Assembly: GCA_023101885.1 (NCBI GenBank)
Contig: JALPQD010000305.1
Span: forward strand, 62,001-126,000
Direction of reading: 5' to 3'
Source: Typhlomys cinereus
Taxonomy: Eukaryota; Chordata; Mammalia; Rodentia; Platacanthomyidae
DNA: 64,000 nucleotides
Shown: positions 1-9,639 of the stretch, in pieces
Numbering within the stretch: the first letter of the stretch is position 1
How the letters are laid out: each line of letters begins with the position of its first letter
The notes under the pieces: model-generated
Database searches by the model: none
What the model was told of the DNA's origin: nothing
What the model saw: the letters and a program-made list of their open reading frames with translations, nothing else
Position numbers and translations under genes: made by a program

Positions 1-656
1 GTGAAGTGATGGAGGCCGTGAGGTGTGAAATCAGGGCTAAGTTATGGACCAGCTCTCTGAGTACATATGAAGCTCTGTTTATTCATTCTCTGGTGAATCC
101 CATAGATGGTCCAGGTTTTCAACTGCCTCTCCTCCTTTGGCAATTTTATTTTTCAAAGCTAGATCTTGGGAAGCAGAAATGTTGGAAGTCACCTGGAGCA
201 GGCTTTGGAGAGCTTGTTCGAAGGTTCTAACAGGCAGTGTAGTTAACTCAAGAAAGGTCTTTCTGTCAGGGAAGGTCATCTTCCACAAAGTGCATAGCTT
301 CTAGAGAGACTCACATGGAGTGGTGAGGGAAGAAGGGGATCCTGCCAGATCACCCTCATCTCTCCTGTCAGGCTTTGGAGTGAAGACCCTTCCATTAACT
401 CCTTTGCTTTCTCCTACCTCAACCTCCTCACATATAGTAAACTTTACAGTTTTAGGAGTTAAGTATTTTGGCAAAAATCTCAGCTGCAGCACACTATGGA
501 GCCAGAAACTCACTGCATTTGTCCCTTTTCTCATTCTAGCTCTGTGGACTCCTCTCTGGATGGTGGAATATTGTAGCCAGTATTTTCTTTTTGAAACACC
601 TCATACTCTTGTTTCTCTTTGGACTGAATAAGTCTTTCATCTTTTACTTTAAAAAG
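1..656 (-). other. Unassigned region with non-repeat minus-strand reading frames; possible decayed pseudogene
   Basis: I see no SINE, LINE or microsatellite signature here. On the minus strand there are two consecutive open stretches in different frames, 534-301 (77 codons) and 288-79 (69 codons, ending DHLWDSPENE then stop). Their composition is mixed and protein-like, with none of the usual SINE-derived Cys/Val or Arg/Gly bias. The frame changes and the internal stops upstream of 534 would fit an old processed pseudogene. I could not name a parent gene. The alternative is chance reading frames in a GCNA intron. Confidence 0.25.
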
Positions 657-785
657 GCCTCAGGCAGGTGTGGTGGTGCATGCCTGTATTTTCAGCAATT
701 GAGAGATTGAGGCAGGAGAGTTGCCATGTGTTTTGAGCTAGCCTGAGTTACATAGCAAGACCCTGTCTCATAAAAACTAAAACTA
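657..785 (+). repeat. B1 SINE
   Basis: Shows the 7SL-derived signature: a GTGGTGCATGCCTGTA box, then GAGGCAGGAG, then ACATAGCAAGACCCTGTCTC, followed by an A-rich tail. Confidence 0.85.
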
Positions 786-919
786 CTGTTCGAATCAGTA
801 GTTTCTACAATCATCAGTCTTTAGTGTGCTCAGTACTGTTCTTTGTGCCATTTGAATTAGGCCTTAAGAGACGGGCAGCAATTGTGATTTAATGGAAAAC
901 TTGGGTTGGAAGATTCATT

Positions 920-1045
920 GTTACTATCACGGTGGCCGCCGTGCAAGACACTTCTGAACTCCAGTTTCTTCATTTGCAAGATAGAGAGGATGATAAAAAC
1001 AGTAAAGGCTTTGAAAAGGGGGGTTGTGAGTATTAAACATGATTC
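920..1045 (+). repeat. MIR fossil SINE
   Basis: Contains the MIR core pattern: a CCAGTTTCTTCATTTGCAAGAT-like stretch, then a GATGATAAAAACAGTA-like stretch, then GTTGTGAGTATTAAA. It is diverged, as expected of an element older than rodents. Confidence 0.6.
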
Positions 1046-1800
1046 AAAGAAAAGTTCTTTGCAAATGAAAAAATACCACTAGTGCTGTACAATAAAAGTA
1101 GACACATAAATGAGGCCATGGGAAAAGAGATGGGAGACTGAGGCATAGTGTAGGAAATCACACAGTGTCCCAGGAGTGTTTGAGTTGCCTGCTTTGGATA
1201 GAGTGGAAGTGGTAGCTGAAAATAGTGGTTGGGACCAGACTGACTTCTGGGCCTTGACTACCAGGCTTCTGTCGGTGAACAGCCAGAAGGCATGAATTAG
1301 ACTGTGGTCTAGCAAAATGAATCTGGTGTAGGATACATGGAGTTGGATTAGAAGAGCCTGCTGGGAAAGAACAGAGAATGCTATTGGAGAAAGGCACAGA
1401 GGAGAAGATGGGTTGTGAAGGAGGGGCTGGCTGGAAGAGCCCACGGGAAAGAATCAGTCTCTGCCCAGTTGAATGTGGGGAAAGAGGAGCATGAGCTTAA
1501 AATGCCTCAGGTTTTCAGTTAGTCTTCCCCAGTTTTCAGCTCAGTGTGCTGAAAGATTCACGTTAGCTCGAATGTTTGTATTGGACACTTGACAATTGAG
1601 AGGTTCGGCTCAAGGGAGAGCTTGAGACTGAAGCCTTAAGAGTCGGGAATCAGTCTCGTTGAGGTTGAAATCAGGCCTCAGGCCTCTGACCTATGGCCGG
1701 AGTGAAGAGAAAACTATCAGTGGAAACCTGGGAAATGTGGAAGGAAGGTGCAGCAAGCTTTTTGATCTTTATGTATGCATTTATTTTTATAACTAATTAT
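1046..1800. other. Single-copy intronic or upstream sequence
   Basis: No repeat signature, exon with plausible splice sites, or RNA gene was recognised. The open frames here (for example 1444-1079 on the minus strand) show no family features. Confidence 0.5.
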
Positions 1801-2026
1801 TTTTTTGGTGTGTGTGTATGTATGTAAGAGGGCACTTGAGTGACTTTAGGAATCACCCTGAATTGCTTTTATCTTCTTACTGCTTTGCTCTGGGGCTTCC
1901 CAGGCCCTGCCCTCCAGGGCCAAAAGTGCAGGCCTCTGGCTTTTTTACATGGGATCTGGAATCTGAACTCAGGACCTTCTGCTTGTGAGGCAGAGGCTTA
2001 ACCCCTAAGTCATCTGTCTAGTCCCT
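1801..2026 (-). repeat. B2-superfamily SINE (Dip-like), old copy
   Basis: Read on the minus strand, the element starts with a degraded GGACTAGACAGATGACTTAG head. A B-box region (TCCTGAGTTCAGATTCC) and a TG/CA-bearing 3' end at about 1808-1830 follow. It lies just upstream of a GCNA splice acceptor. Confidence 0.8.
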
Positions 2027-2076
2027 CTTCTAACTAATCTCTTTATGCAAAAACTCACTCAAATTTACCTTTGCAG

Positions 2077-2218
2077 ACCTATGTGCAGAATACCTGGCTG
2101 TTTCTTGCATAACATTGAAAAGCTAAAACAATATTCTGGAAGGAATTTCAAGCAAAACAAGGATGAACTGATTCAGAGAATCTACACACTACTTAACCGC
2201 ACCGTCTTTGATGGAAAG
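2077..2218 (+). CDS. GCNA: GCNA (ACRC) coding exon upstream of the SprT-like domain
   Basis: This is a 142-bp internal exon preceded by a pyrimidine-rich acceptor ending TTGCAG (2071-2076) and followed by a GT donor (2219). The first base completes a split codon, then 47 codons end cleanly at the donor. The peptide runs PMCRIPGCFLHNIEKLKQ...FDGK. It matches my recollection of the human ACRC region KVPGCFLDDLEK...YSGKN...NKDELVQRIYELFN, which lies between the disordered acidic part and the protease core. It carries the basic, Lys-rich start of the structured C-terminal half. The acidic, disordered N-terminal exons were not found in the window and probably lie to the left. The reading frame is intact, and spacing to the next exon is 2484 bp. 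Confidence 0.85.
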
Positions 2219-2559
2219 GTAGATCCAATAAATTCAGCGCCTCCCCTAATGGCAGCTCTCTTGGGTATCACATGGTGTGTTAACTGTGTGTGCTTCCTAT
2301 TCTGGAGAAGTGTTTGATTTAGGTAGGGAGAAGAAATGTGCTTACATGAAAGAAAGCATGTTCATGGATGGTGTAGCAGGTAATTAGGGGAGAGAGAGAA
2401 TGGTGGAGGACCTGAGTAGTCAGAGGAGGATTCCCTGGAGGAGGCAAGGCTCTTGCCTCTTGAAGGATGTTCAGGAGGGAGAACAACTGAGGGAGAGAAC
2501 GTGTGCTGAGGGTTGACTACCTGGCACATAGGACTGATGGTGAAGGATGATGGGAAACA

Positions 2560-2640
2560 GCCGTATGAACTTGTTTCTTAACCACGTTCTGTCTGTTTTC
2601 TTCATTTGTAAAGTGGGGTTGATGTTAGTACAGTCATCGC
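2560..2640 (+). repeat. MIR fragment (tentative)
   Basis: Has an AACCACGTTCTGTCTGTTTTC-like stretch followed by TTCATTTGTAAAGTGGGG, the MIR 'tcatctgtaaaatgggg' motif. It is short. Confidence 0.45.
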
Positions 2641-2694
2641 CTATTCCCTCAGAGGACTGGTTCTGCAGGAGCTCAAATTCCTTATATAAAATGT

Positions 2695-2858
2695 CTTCTG
2701 CCCACATGGTAGAAAGAGAAAAGAGAAAACCAACTTTTTTTTTTCCTTCAGATAGAACCAACTTTTGAAAGTTGTCCTCTAGTCCTCTACACATTAGTAT
2801 GTGTGCCTGTTCGTTCTGTCTCTCTCTCTCTCTCAAAATAAATAAAAATAAAATGTCC
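2695..2858 (+). repeat. B3-like SINE, 3' part
   Basis: Shows CACATGGTAGAAAGAGAAAA, then GAAAGTTGTCCTCTAGTCCTC, then a (CT)n tract and an AAATAAATAAAAATAAAA tail. This is the usual body-to-tail order of rodent B3 elements. The head is missing. Confidence 0.7.
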
Positions 2859-2984
2859 TCTGAACAGCATCCTCATATGTTCTTCAAATTACCACTCTAT
2901 TACTTATAGTACCTACTACAGTGGATGTTCCATGTAAATAGCTATATTCATAGAGAATAATGGCCAAGTGAAAATCTTTTCTTA

Positions 2985-3224
2985 AATTTTTAATTTTTTA
3001 ATGTAGTGTGTGTGGAGGGGCACTCTTTGTTCTTATAGGACCAAAGGTGACTTCTGGAGTCATCCTGGATTGCATTTACCTCCTTTTTGCTTTCTTCTGG
3101 GCTTTCCCAGACTCCTCCCAGCAGGGCTGGAAGTGCAGGCTGCAGCCATTTCTGCCTGCCATTTTTATGTCGGATCTGGGATCTGAACTCAGGACTGTCT
3201 GCTTGCAAGCCATCTCTCCAGCCC
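2985..3224 (-). repeat. B2-superfamily SINE (Dip-like)
   Basis: The minus-strand head is GGGCTGGAGAGATGGCTTGC, with GTCCTGAGTTCAGATCC as B box. The body includes ATCCAGGATGACTCC. It is contained in the first GCNA intron of the window. Confidence 0.85.
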
Positions 3225-3857
3225 ACCATGGGAAAGTTTGTGCATATTCAGATGTAAATTCTAATTTTTTTTATTGTAGTCAGTTACCTCAGTGATACTA
3301 CCTCAGAATTGGTGTTACAACTAAAAAGTGCCTAAAACAGGGCCTAGGGGTACAACAGACTCCTCAGTTTCTAGTCCATAGACGACCTCGAAAGTCACAT
3401 TGCGGAAGGTTGCATTTAAAGCAGCAGATGCCACCACAACAAGGATGTAATGTGATGTGAAGTGACTACTGAGAGAAGTTAATCCACCAGTAGCCTGGTG
3501 GGTGGACTGGGTCAGAAAGAATCTGGAGGCAGAGACCTGGTGCCTATTCCTTTTGTTTGCCCACATACTGGGCAACCCTGTACCACCGAGCCACACCACA
3601 CCACCAGGCACAGATTTGCTTTGGATTTTTAATCGGATCTTTTGAAATTTTTATTTTATTTTTTGTTTTTGAGGATTAAGGCAGAGTTTATTAGAGGAGA
3701 GAAAGAATGGAATTCATGGTCATGAATCCATGAGGGGCCAGAGAGCCCAGAGCTCATGGACTCCAGATATGGAGTTTCATGAGGGGGAGGGAAGCTGAGG
3801 AGAACTCACGGACTGCAGACGTGGCATACCATGAGAGGCAAGGGAGCCCTCTTAAAA
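3225..3857. other. GCNA intron, no clear feature
   Basis: The sequence is mostly unclassifiable. A CCACCGAGCCACACCACACC-like stretch near 3590 may be the remnant of a SINE end. No exon with conserved GCNA sequence was found. Confidence 0.4.
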
Positions 3858-4023
3858 ATATTGAGAGAGAGAGAGAACGAGAACATGTCATGGGACAGGG
3901 ATGGAGGTCAGAGGACAACTTTAGAAGTCAGTTCTTTCCTCCTATCGTGGGCTTCCAGGGACTGAACTCCGATCACCAAGTGTGTGAACAGGTACCTTAC
4001 CCACTCAGCTATTTTGCCAGCCT
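3858..4023 (-). repeat. B3-like SINE
   Basis: Contains GGAGGTCAGAGGACAACTTT, then GGGCTTCCAGGGACTGAACTC and TTACCCACTCAGC. This is the reverse complement of a B3 body and head, with (GA)n at the tail side (3860-3880). Confidence 0.75.
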
Positions 4024-4184
4024 TTTATCAGATCTTATAGTCTCTGATCATAAGCCTTTGCAGAAGGACGTTCTTAGATCCTACAGGTACTCTAGCCTCT
4101 GGTGTACTTTCTGGTAACACTGGAACCCCAAAGTGTTCTGGATTGTGTTTTCAGTGCTTGACACTCTTGTCTGTGTGTCTATGC

Positions 4185-4350
4185 ATCAGAAAAGGAGAGA
4201 GAGTACACATGTACTCCATGGCTCACAGGTGGAGGTCAGAGGACAACGTTCAGAAGTCGGTTCTCTCCTTCCACCATGTGGGCTTCTAGGGATTGAACTC
4301 AAGTCACCAGGTTTGCACCAGGTGCCTTACCCATTGACCAGTCCCACGGG
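4185..4350 (-). repeat. B3-like SINE
   Basis: Has GGAGGTCAGAGGACAACGTT, then ACCATGTGGGCTTCTAGGGA, then GTGCCTTACCCATTGACC. This is a second copy in the same intron and orientation as 3858-4023. Confidence 0.75.
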
Positions 4351-4702
4351 CCCCAGTGCATGTACTGGTTTCTGGCTTGCCCCCTATTTATTGGCTTATA
4401 CTTCTCTCTTTGGCTGCACCACACTTGGCTCCAGGCACTTGAGAACAAACTAGTATATTCACGTGGCCCAGCAATCTTATGTCCCAGGTACCTATTAATT
4501 GTCTCTTCCTGGACTTGCGCTTAATTCTCATTCTCCCCACAATGTTTAGATTTGCTTGCTTTTTGAATAGATTTTTCCACAGTATACTCTGAGCCAAGAA
4601 CTCAGAGGTCATGGTCCTGAGGGGGAAAAATCCTCTCATTCATACTTTCTGATCTGTTTAGAACCACTTTCTGAATATTTCCTGTTTGTTTTTCGTTCTC
4701 AG

Positions 4703-4841
4703 CTCCCCGAAAAATTGGATATCACCTGGAACAAAAAGATGCTGAGAACTGCTGGCTTATGCACCACAAATGAGAGACACCACCCCAAGAGGGAGCGCTA
4801 CGCCCAGATTGCCATTTCTCTGAAAGTCTGTGACTCTGCAG
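4703..4841 (+). CDS. GCNA: GCNA coding exon, start of the SprT-like domain
   Basis: This 139-bp exon follows the acceptor TTCTCAG and ends at CTGCAG before the donor GTGATT. It encodes LPEKLDITWNKKMLRTAGLC...CDSA. This is the beta-strand region that opens SprT-like folds ('W...mlrtAGlC'), leading directly into the catalytic helix of the next exon. The last base is the first position of a codon completed by AT in the next exon (Asp). Basic residues TTNERHHPKRERY replace the 'GEMWYPKWRRF' segment I recall for human ACRC, so this loop is divergent. The frame is open and both splice sites are canonical, so it reads as functional. Confidence 0.9.
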
Positions 4842-5184
4842 GTGATTATAGGCATAGTGGCTTTACCTCAGCACCCCATCCTCCCGATACCCCCTGTCCA
4901 ATTACTCTTACCCAGCAGCCTTGAAATGTCATTTCTAGGTGCACCGGCCTACTGTAGGTTACATAGAAGGCATCACTACTGGATGTCAATTCCTAGGAAT
5001 CCCACAGTATCAGATTCCTTACCAGAGCCAGCACCTCCTTTCTCTCAGTAGCTGAGAGTCAAGGCGTCTTTTCCACCCAACTGTCAAACCTTTTCCAGCT
5101 TACCTCTGTCCAAGTATGAGGCCTCAAGTCTCTTTGGTATACCACTGTGTTGCCTCCCCAGAAACCTAGAGGTTTTCAATATGG

Positions 5185-5340
5185 AGAGCCTGACTTTCAA
5201 GGCCTTTGTAATCTGCTCCAGCTTCACATGGTCCATCTTGTTTCCAGCCAGACTCTTCACACTGGCCTTCAGAATGCAACCCACGGTTTCCTGACTCTAA
5301 TCCTGGCTTACATTTTTTACCCACCCCCATATTGCGGTCT
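5185..5340 (+). repeat. L2 fossil, 3' end (tentative)
   Basis: TTTCAAGGCCTTTGTAATCT followed by CTCCAGCTTCACATGGTCC resembles the L2 'aaggccctccatgatctggcc...' stretch. It is strongly diverged. Confidence 0.45.
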
Positions 5341-5755
5341 ATACCCAGGGCGAGTATCCTATCATTGAGGTGTAGCCCCAGTCCTCATTAACCTCTAGGG
5401 AACAAGGGTGTTGCAGTTAACTCTTCATGATGTGGGTATGAATATAGGACCCAAAGAACTTAGAGGAATAAGGGGTCTTATTCATGTGTGTGATTCTTGG
5501 GTACATGTCATCAACGTGATAGGAAGAGTTCATGCCAACATCAGGAGCCAAGTGGTCACTCCATGTCCACGGAAAATGCTGAGGGACATACTTCATTGTT
5601 TGCTAGCATGCTTTATGCTCAGCCAGCTCCCTCCATCATCCCCGTCTATCCAGAATGTGCTCTCCCCCACTATGGTCTGCATCTGTCCGTATCAGTTAGA
5701 TGATCTCCCACAGGTTTGCTAAGGGTTTAGCTTATTTTGTTTTTGTTTATTTATA
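5341..5755. other. GCNA intron, no feature seen
   Basis: No repeat or exon was recognised. The open frames 5408-5722 and 5497-5703 overlap in different frames and lack any family features. Confidence 0.4.
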
Positions 5756-5815
5756 AGAAGGAAGGAAGGAGGAAGGGATGGAGGAAAGAAGGAAGGGGGA
5801 AAGAGAAAGGGAAGG
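5756..5815. repeat. Purine-rich simple repeat (GGAA-type)
   Basis: Irregular run of GAAGGAAGGAGGAAGGGATG-type purine units. Confidence 0.8.
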
Positions 5816-5945
5816 CACATGAACACCATGGTTGGGGGGGGTCAGAAGACAACTTTCAGAAGTCACTTCTCTCCTATCACGTGGACTTCTGGGGATCGAA
5901 CTCAGGTCTGTGATGCCTTGCCTGATGAGCTAGCTCACCAACCCT
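5816..5945 (-). repeat. B3-like SINE
   Basis: The tail side is the purine tract just upstream. It then shows GTCAGAAGACAACTTTCAGA, ACTTCTGGGGATCGAACTCA and GATGAGCTAGCTCACCAACC. Confidence 0.7.
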
Positions 5946-6035
5946 GAGCTTACTTTAAATATTTCTGTATAGATGTGTCCAAAGCCCTATCCTTTCATTG
6001 TCCAGTTGGCATCTATTGCTAAGTACCACAAAAGC

Positions 6036-6165
6036 TGTTCTTTTTTCTGACATGGTATCTTGCTGTGTTATCCAGACTGGTCTCGAACCCCCTATGTTCA
6101 AGTGATCCTCTTAGCAGCCCCCTGAGTGGCTGGGACTACAAGTGTCTGCCTCCACACCCAACTAT
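6036..6165 (-). repeat. B1-like SINE, diverged
   Basis: Has TATCCAGACTGGTCTCGAAC and GTGGCTGGGACTACAAGTG. The inverted 7SL motifs are recognisable, with many substitutions. Confidence 0.65.
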
Positions 6166-6179
6166 GAATAACTTTATTT

Positions 6180-6330
6180 TTTGTTTTTTTTTTTTTTTTT
6201 TGAATGGCTGAAGTTTCAAGCTAGGGTCTTACTAGGTACCCCAGACTGGCCTCAAATTCAGGGGGATCCTCTTGCCTCCACTTTACAAGTGCTGGAATCG
6301 GTTATAGATTTGTACCATCATGCTTGCCTT
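6180..6330 (-). repeat. B1 SINE
   Basis: A T-rich tail complement is followed by AGGTACCCCAGACTGGCCTC, then ACAAGTGCTGGAATCGG and ACCATCATGCTTGCC. Confidence 0.75.
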
Positions 6331-6379
6331 AAATGGTCTTAAATGTGTAAATTCAAGCAGTTATTAAGAGCCCAGCTCA

Positions 6380-6655
6380 GAGCTGGAGAGCTGGCTCAGG
6401 GGTTAAACCTCTGCCTCGCAAACAGAAGGTCCTGAGTTTGAATACCAGGTCCTACATAAAAAACACCAGGTGGAAACAGTGGTGGCTGCACTTTGGGCCC
6501 TGGAGGATGGAGCCTGGGAAATCCCAGAGCAAAGTAAAAAGGAGATAGAAACAATCCAGGATGACTCCCGCAGTCAGCCTTGGGCCTCTACGGGAACACA
6601 TAGTGCCCCTGACGTGTACACACCATACACACACACACAAAGCCCAGCTCAGATC
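6380..6655 (+). repeat. B2-superfamily SINE (Dip-like)
   Basis: Full-length order is visible: head GAGCTGGAGAGCTGGCTCAG, B box GGTCCTGAGTTTGAATACC, body GGAGCCTGGGAAATCCCAGA and CAATCCAGGATGACTCC, and a short (CA)n end. It sits in the intron before the catalytic GCNA exon. Confidence 0.9.
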
Positions 6656-6703
6656 TGCGTTTCACTCTATAGCTCCTGACCAGGGCCCATGATCATGCAC
6701 ATG

Positions 6704-6740
6704 CCCCCCACCCCCACCCCCACCCCCACCCCCACCCCCT
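6704..6740. repeat. (CCCCCA)n microsatellite
   Basis: About six perfect CCCCCA units on the + strand. The complement (TGGGGG)n resembles G-quadruplex-forming sequence. Confidence 0.95.
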
Positions 6741-7007
6741 TTCATCTCTGGAGGGAAGAAACCAAGTCTTGTCTAGGTATATTTCTATCAATGCCCCACA
6801 AAAAAGATGAAGAAACTATAGCTGCTTTAAGGAGACCTGATCCCCTAAGGCTGTGCTAGTGGTGCAATATGTAGGTAGAAGTCTGACTTTCTGATGGCTG
6901 GCTGCATATCCTGGAAGGTGGCTTTGCAGACAGTGGGGCTGAGGGTCAGGGAATCGGAAGAGAATTTGTTTTGTACTCACGTTTTTTGCTTTCATTCCTT
7001 TTCCAAG

Positions 7008-7212
7008 ATCGAATCCGGGATACCTTGATCCATGAGTTATGCCATGCAGCCTCCTGGCTCCTGGATGGCATCCGTGATTCTCATGGTGAATCATGGCAAT
7101 ATTATGCCAGAAAATGCATTGCAGTACACCCAGAGCTGCCCAAGGTGACCCGTTGCCACAACTATTCGATCAACTACAGGATTTATTACGAATGTACCCT
7201 GTGTAAGGACAG
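7008..7212 (+). CDS. GCNA: GCNA coding exon with the HExxH metalloprotease core
   Basis: This 205-bp exon encodes DRIRDTLIHELCHAASWLLDGIRDSHGESW...YYECTLCKD. HELCH is the HExxH zinc motif of SprT-like proteases. The Glu is the catalytic base, and the His of DSHGESW, about 17 residues on, is the expected third zinc ligand. YYECTLC supplies the first CxxC of the zinc ribbon. The protein family acts in nuclei, mainly of germ cells, and is linked to repair of DNA-protein crosslinks. The acceptor (TTCCAAG) and donor (AG|GTAAGC) are canonical, and the splice phases join the neighbouring exons exactly. Catalytic residues are intact, so an active protease is expected. This contrasts with mouse, where the structured domains are reported lost. 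Confidence 0.95.
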
Positions 7213-7264
7213 GTAAGCTCTGTCTACTCAGAATTTTCCCAATTACCTTTTCATACCTCAGTGA

Positions 7265-7440
7265 ATGTGTGTTTGCTGGTACTGAACCAAAGGCTTCTTG
7301 CATGCTCGACAAGTACGCTAACAATAGGGTCTCAGTACATTTTTCAGACTAACCTTGAACTAACTCTGTAGCCCATGCAGGCCTTGAACTTGTGATCCTT
7401 CTGCCTCAGCCTCCCCACCCCTCTACCACTTATCTGGGCC
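7265..7440 (-). repeat. B4-like SINE (ID head plus B1 part), diverged
   Basis: Shows ACTGAACCAAAGGCTTCTTGCATGC-type ID complement, then AGGGTCTCAGTACATTTTTC and CCTTGAACTTGTGATCCTTC from the B1 half. It lies in the 506-bp last coding intron. Confidence 0.55.
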
Positions 7441-7718
7441 AAGCAGTTCTAGTTGCTATGGGAGCATGTCTGTGGGCTATTTGACTTGAGTGAACCTCGC
7501 TGTGTCTGTATCATTTCTCCATTTTCCCCCCTAATCTGAGCTAGCTTAATTTAGCTGCTTGGCTCTCCACTGTCAGAACCCCCCAAAAATTCTTGCTTTG
7601 GACATAAGTCTAACACATTGGGGTTGGTACTGAGGTATGGTGACTAACTTTTTTTTGTTGTTTGTTTTTGTTTTGTTGTCATTGTTGTCATGTGGTGTCT
7701 GTCCCTTTCTCTTGGCAG

Positions 7719-7965
7719 GATTGGCCGCTACTCCAGATCACTGAACACTAAGCACTTCATCTGTGCCAAATGCAAAGGGCCTCTGGTCTTGCTGCCATTA
7801 TTTCGGAAAAATGGAACCCCCATTGTGCCCCATGTGAGACCATTTGCCAAATACGTGCAGGAACATTACAGAGCAGTGTTAAGGGAAACAGCAGGAATGA
7901 GACATGGAGATGTGATGAAAAAACTCAGCAGGGATTATCGTGCCAATAAACAGAAATCTCCTTAA
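7719..7965 (+). CDS. GCNA: GCNA terminal coding exon: zinc ribbon and HMG-like C-terminus
   Basis: It follows the acceptor TCTTGGCAG and runs to TAA at 7963-7965. It begins by completing an Arg codon (AG|G), then reads IGRYSRSLNTKHFICAKCKG. FICAKC gives the second CxxC of the zinc ribbon begun in the previous exon. The segment PIVPHVRPFAKYVQEHYRAVLRE...MKKLSRDYRANKQ has the Pro/aromatic/Lys spacing of an HMG box (first helix 'PFAKYVQEHY', later 'KLSRDY'). The four exons here give 243 residues of uninterrupted C-terminus. That is about the length expected for the structured part of the roughly 690-residue human protein as I recall it. No frameshift or missing ligand is seen. Confidence 0.95.
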
Positions 7966-8450
7966 GGTGGTCCTTAAGACCTTGGAGTGTATCCATGTGA
8001 GCCAAGTCCTTGACTGGCAAGAAGTTATAGACAAAAAATATGTTTCCTTAAAGTTAGGAATATTGCAGTTTCATGTTTGTTGGTTCATGTTATTAATGAG
8101 AATTGTTCTTAATGAAGGGTTCTGTTGGCAACTCTTTAGTCCTTACTAATACTTGAAGATTTTTGGAGCCACCTTGTTCTTACCTTTGACTACATAGTTT
8201 TAGGATATGCAATAAAACATAAAAGAGAGTTTTCCTGAAGGGTGTGTTGAGATATGAGAATACTGTTGGAAAGAGGCTAAGTTTGAAAGAGAGCACTCTA
8301 ACTGGAGCTGCTGTCACATACATCCTATTGTGCCTATCTGCATATGAATAGCTGACATGCTTCATGAATTTCATATGCTTAAGACATGAAGTGAAGTCAT
8401 TTACACCATGTACTTAATTTTTGAAATAAATGCTTTTGTTCTCTCACTTG
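7966..8450 (+). other. GCNA: GCNA 3' UTR
   Basis: AT-rich and repeat-free sequence after the stop codon. It contains an early AATAAA (8211-8216) and a second AATAAA (8425-8430). The second is followed by a T/GT-rich stretch (CTTTTGTTCTCTCACTTGTG), so cleavage near 8450 is the best guess. Confidence 0.75.
8425..8430 (+). terminator. GCNA: Distal GCNA polyadenylation signal AATAAA
   Basis: Canonical hexamer with a GT-rich downstream element. The proximal alternative at 8211-8216 could give a shorter 3' UTR. Confidence 0.7.
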
Positions 8451-8554
8451 TGTCGCTCTTGTTTTTGTGACTACCCCTTAGTACTTCAGCAGACTCTGCC
8501 TATTTCTGGGAGATGCTCAGGATGTGCGTTTGGGCTGACATTCTGTTTGTTCCT

Positions 8555-8830
8555 CTAGCTGCCAGGACAAATGACCACAGACTTTGTGGCTTAGAACGAT
8601 GTGAATGTCTTACCTTGGAGTTCTAGAGGTCAAAAATTAAAGATGAGTCACCGTGAACTATCTATGGTCAACTCATAGGACAGTTGTTCCTTTCGGAGGA
8701 ATCCATTCCTTTGTCTTTTCCAGCTCCTGGAGGCCTCTATAGTTCTTATTTCATGACCTTCTGCCATATCACTATAGCTCCAAAGCCAGCAACCCCCACC
8801 CCCATCTCTCTCCTCCCTTTTGCTTTCTCC
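8555..8830 (+). repeat. Ancient L1 (L1M-type) 3' UTR fossil
   Basis: Has TGCCAGGACAAATGACCACAG, then TGTGGCTTAGAACGATG and GTTCTAGAGGTCAAAAATTA. This follows the known L1M 3' sequence 'acaaattaccacaaa...ggcttaaaac...ttctggaggtc'. Confidence 0.6.
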
Positions 8831-8934
8831 TTCCCTTTTAAGGACCCTTGTGTTGAAATGGATTTGCTTAGATAATCCAAGGGAATCTCCTTTAAATGTG
8901 TGTGCACTTACACACACTTGAGTCGTGTGTACAT

Positions 8935-9182
8935 GTGCCGGTGGAGGGTAGAAGTCAGCCTTGGTGGTTGCTGCTTAAGAGCCACCCATCTTGTTTTTAG
9001 GAGACAGGGTCTCTTACACCTAAAGCTCACTGATTAAGCTCCAAGGATGCTCCTGGTTCCGCCTCATTAATAGACGTGTTACAAGCATACCACTTTCAGG
9101 CTTTTTATGTGGGCGCTGAGGCTCAAACTCACATCATCATGCTTACGTAGCAAATACTTTACTGACTAAGCCATCTCCCCAG
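8935..9182 (-). repeat. Unclassified rodent SINE-like repeat
   Basis: Ends in ACTGACTAAGCCATCTCCCC, the complement of a tRNA-type SINE head. Inside is GAGACAGGGTCTCTTACACC, a B1-like piece. This suggests a composite B4-type element. Confidence 0.5.
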
Positions 9183-9186
9183 GCGC

Positions 9187-9470
9187 TTCTTTTTTTTTTT
9201 TTTTTCTGTTTCGGTTTTTAAACTTTATTTTGTGCCTGTGTGTATGTATCACAGGGCATTGTATGTCCCTGTGGCAGACCAAGGGTGATTTCAAGAATCA
9301 TCCTGGATCACGTCTACCTCCTTTTGGCTTTACTCTGGGATTTCCCAGGCTCCTCCCACTAGGGCCCACAGTGCAAGATGCTACCATTTTCATGTGGGAT
9401 CTGGGGTCTGAATTCAGGACCTTCTGCTTGTGAGGCAGAGTCTTAACCCCTGAGCCATCTCTCCAGCCCC
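9187..9470 (-). repeat. B2-superfamily SINE (Dip-like)
   Basis: On the minus strand the head is GGGGCTGGAGAGATGGCTCA and the B box is GGTCCTGAATTCAGACCCC. The tail side is T-rich with TGTGTATGTATC at 9237-9252. Confidence 0.9.
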
Positions 9471-9489
9471 ATATGCTTAAGACATTGTT

Positions 9490-9630
9490 TAGTTTTTTTG
9501 AGACGGGTGCTTATAGTCCAGACTGACCTCAAACTCTAGTAGTCAAAGTAAGGTCTTAAACTGATCCTCTTGCTTTGACCTCCCAATACTGGATTATAGG
9601 CATGCATTACTACTATATCTCACCAAATCT
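9490..9630 (-). repeat. B1 SINE, diverged
   Basis: GAGACGGGTGCTTATAGTCC, then ACTGACCTCAAACTC and CTGGATTATAGGCATGC. Confidence 0.65.
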
Positions 9631-9639
9631 TTTTTCTTT

